Assembly: GCA_049608225.1 (NCBI GenBank)
Contig: JBMYXI010000003.1
Location: 1-64,000, forward strand
DNA length: 64,000 bases
Origin: Parashewanella sp049608225
GTDB lineage: Bacteria > Pseudomonadota > Gammaproteobacteria > Enterobacterales > Shewanellaceae
Direction: 5' to 3'
Each line of letters starts with the position of its first letter. The first letter of the stretch is position 1. Under the pieces are notes generated by a model. The model did not search any database. It was not told the origin of the DNA and worked only from the letters and a program-made list of their open reading frames with translations. Below, piece by piece: positions 63,925 to 64,000 of the stretch. Position numbers and translations under genes: made by a program.

Positions 63925-63969
63925 ATACGTTGATTTTGACTTTACTATATTAATCTGAAATCAACGTAT
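63925..63969. repeat. 12-bp inverted repeat after fre
   Basis: ATACGTTGATTT (63925-63936) and AAATCAACGTAT (63958-63969) form a perfect 12-bp inverted repeat with a 21-base spacer. It lies 23 bases after the fre stop. It could be a long-loop terminator or a small repeat element; the window ends too soon to say. Confidence 0.6.
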
Positions 63970-64000
63970 CATTATTCTCAGGCTCAGAATGACTAGCTAA

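Noticed and set aside
1..64000. Search for type III, IV or VI secretion apparatus genes
   Set aside because: None is present in the window, so the export route of the effector candidates stays unassigned.

Overview
The window looks like a gammaproteobacterial chromosome of the Alteromonadales, closest in gene order to Shewanella and its relatives; a host-associated Parashewanella-like lineage is possible, but I judged this only from gene content and protein features. The base composition is AT-leaning. Most genes are single-copy housekeeping genes in neighbourhoods familiar from Shewanella, Vibrio and E. coli: tRNA-Gly next to orn/rsgA/psd, rsd/hemE, hemCDXY beside cyaA/cyaY, gor near prlC, the gpmM/envC/S41 peptidase/deacetylase block facing rhodanese/secB/gpsA, hslVU with a DUF971 gene, and ubiD/fre at the right end.

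Scattered singly or in pairs between these conserved blocks are about nine large proteins with no normal place in a free-living relative: a 1437-residue helical protein (6982-11295), two paralogues between hemC and cyaA (15739-16707, 17072-18124), an ankyrin protein (29288-30472), a protein with a possible U-box/NleG-like C-terminus (38897-40333), a 916-residue protein with ubiquitin-specific-protease Cys and His boxes (42406-45156), two tandem HAD-fold proteins (53731-55834) and a protein-kinase-like protein (60257-61630). Most begin Met-Ala-Ser/Thr, and all seem to carry in their first ~100 residues a similar strand-turn-strand-strand-helix stretch ahead of different C-terminal domains. None has a Sec signal peptide or an obvious transmembrane anchor. 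I read them as a dispersed set of secreted, eukaryote-directed effectors sharing an N-terminal module. No secretion apparatus lies in the window, so the delivery route is unknown.

Layout: 1-6965 tRNA-Gly, orn, rsgA, psd, a lipoprotein, a purine-type phosphoribosyltransferase with a structured leader, rsd and hemE. 6982-18124 the giant effector candidate, the haem operon hemCDXY on the minus strand, and two HAD-like paralogues. 18236-25669 cyaA, cyaY, remnants of a metal-efflux (Czc/Cus) operon including an in-frame CzcB-CzcA deletion fusion, a DGSG-repeat lipoprotein, a DTW-domain tRNA-modifying enzyme, a methyltransferase and a small glycine-rich membrane protein. 25816-30547 an M20 peptidase fragment, a pair of M16 peptidases and the ankyrin protein. 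30556-38683 gor, envelope proteins, prlC, a large PKD-like lipoprotein and a thioesterase. 38897-45156 the U-box-like and USP-like candidates flanking a PhyH-type oxygenase and ygfZ. 45160-53637 cell-envelope and glycolysis genes, secB, gpsA and a YhiN-type flavoprotein. 53731-63901 the HAD pair, hslVU, a DUF971 gene, a secreted M4 protease, the kinase-like protein, ubiD and fre.

How the genes may work together: the backbone covers haem and ubiquinone synthesis, cAMP production, protein quality control and cell-division hydrolase control. The accessory layer combines domains that act on eukaryotic ubiquitin (a candidate ligase and a candidate deubiquitinase), phosphorylation (kinase-like and HAD-like) and protein-protein contacts (ankyrin). 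The metal-efflux and M20 remnants point to gene decay, which also fits a move towards host association.
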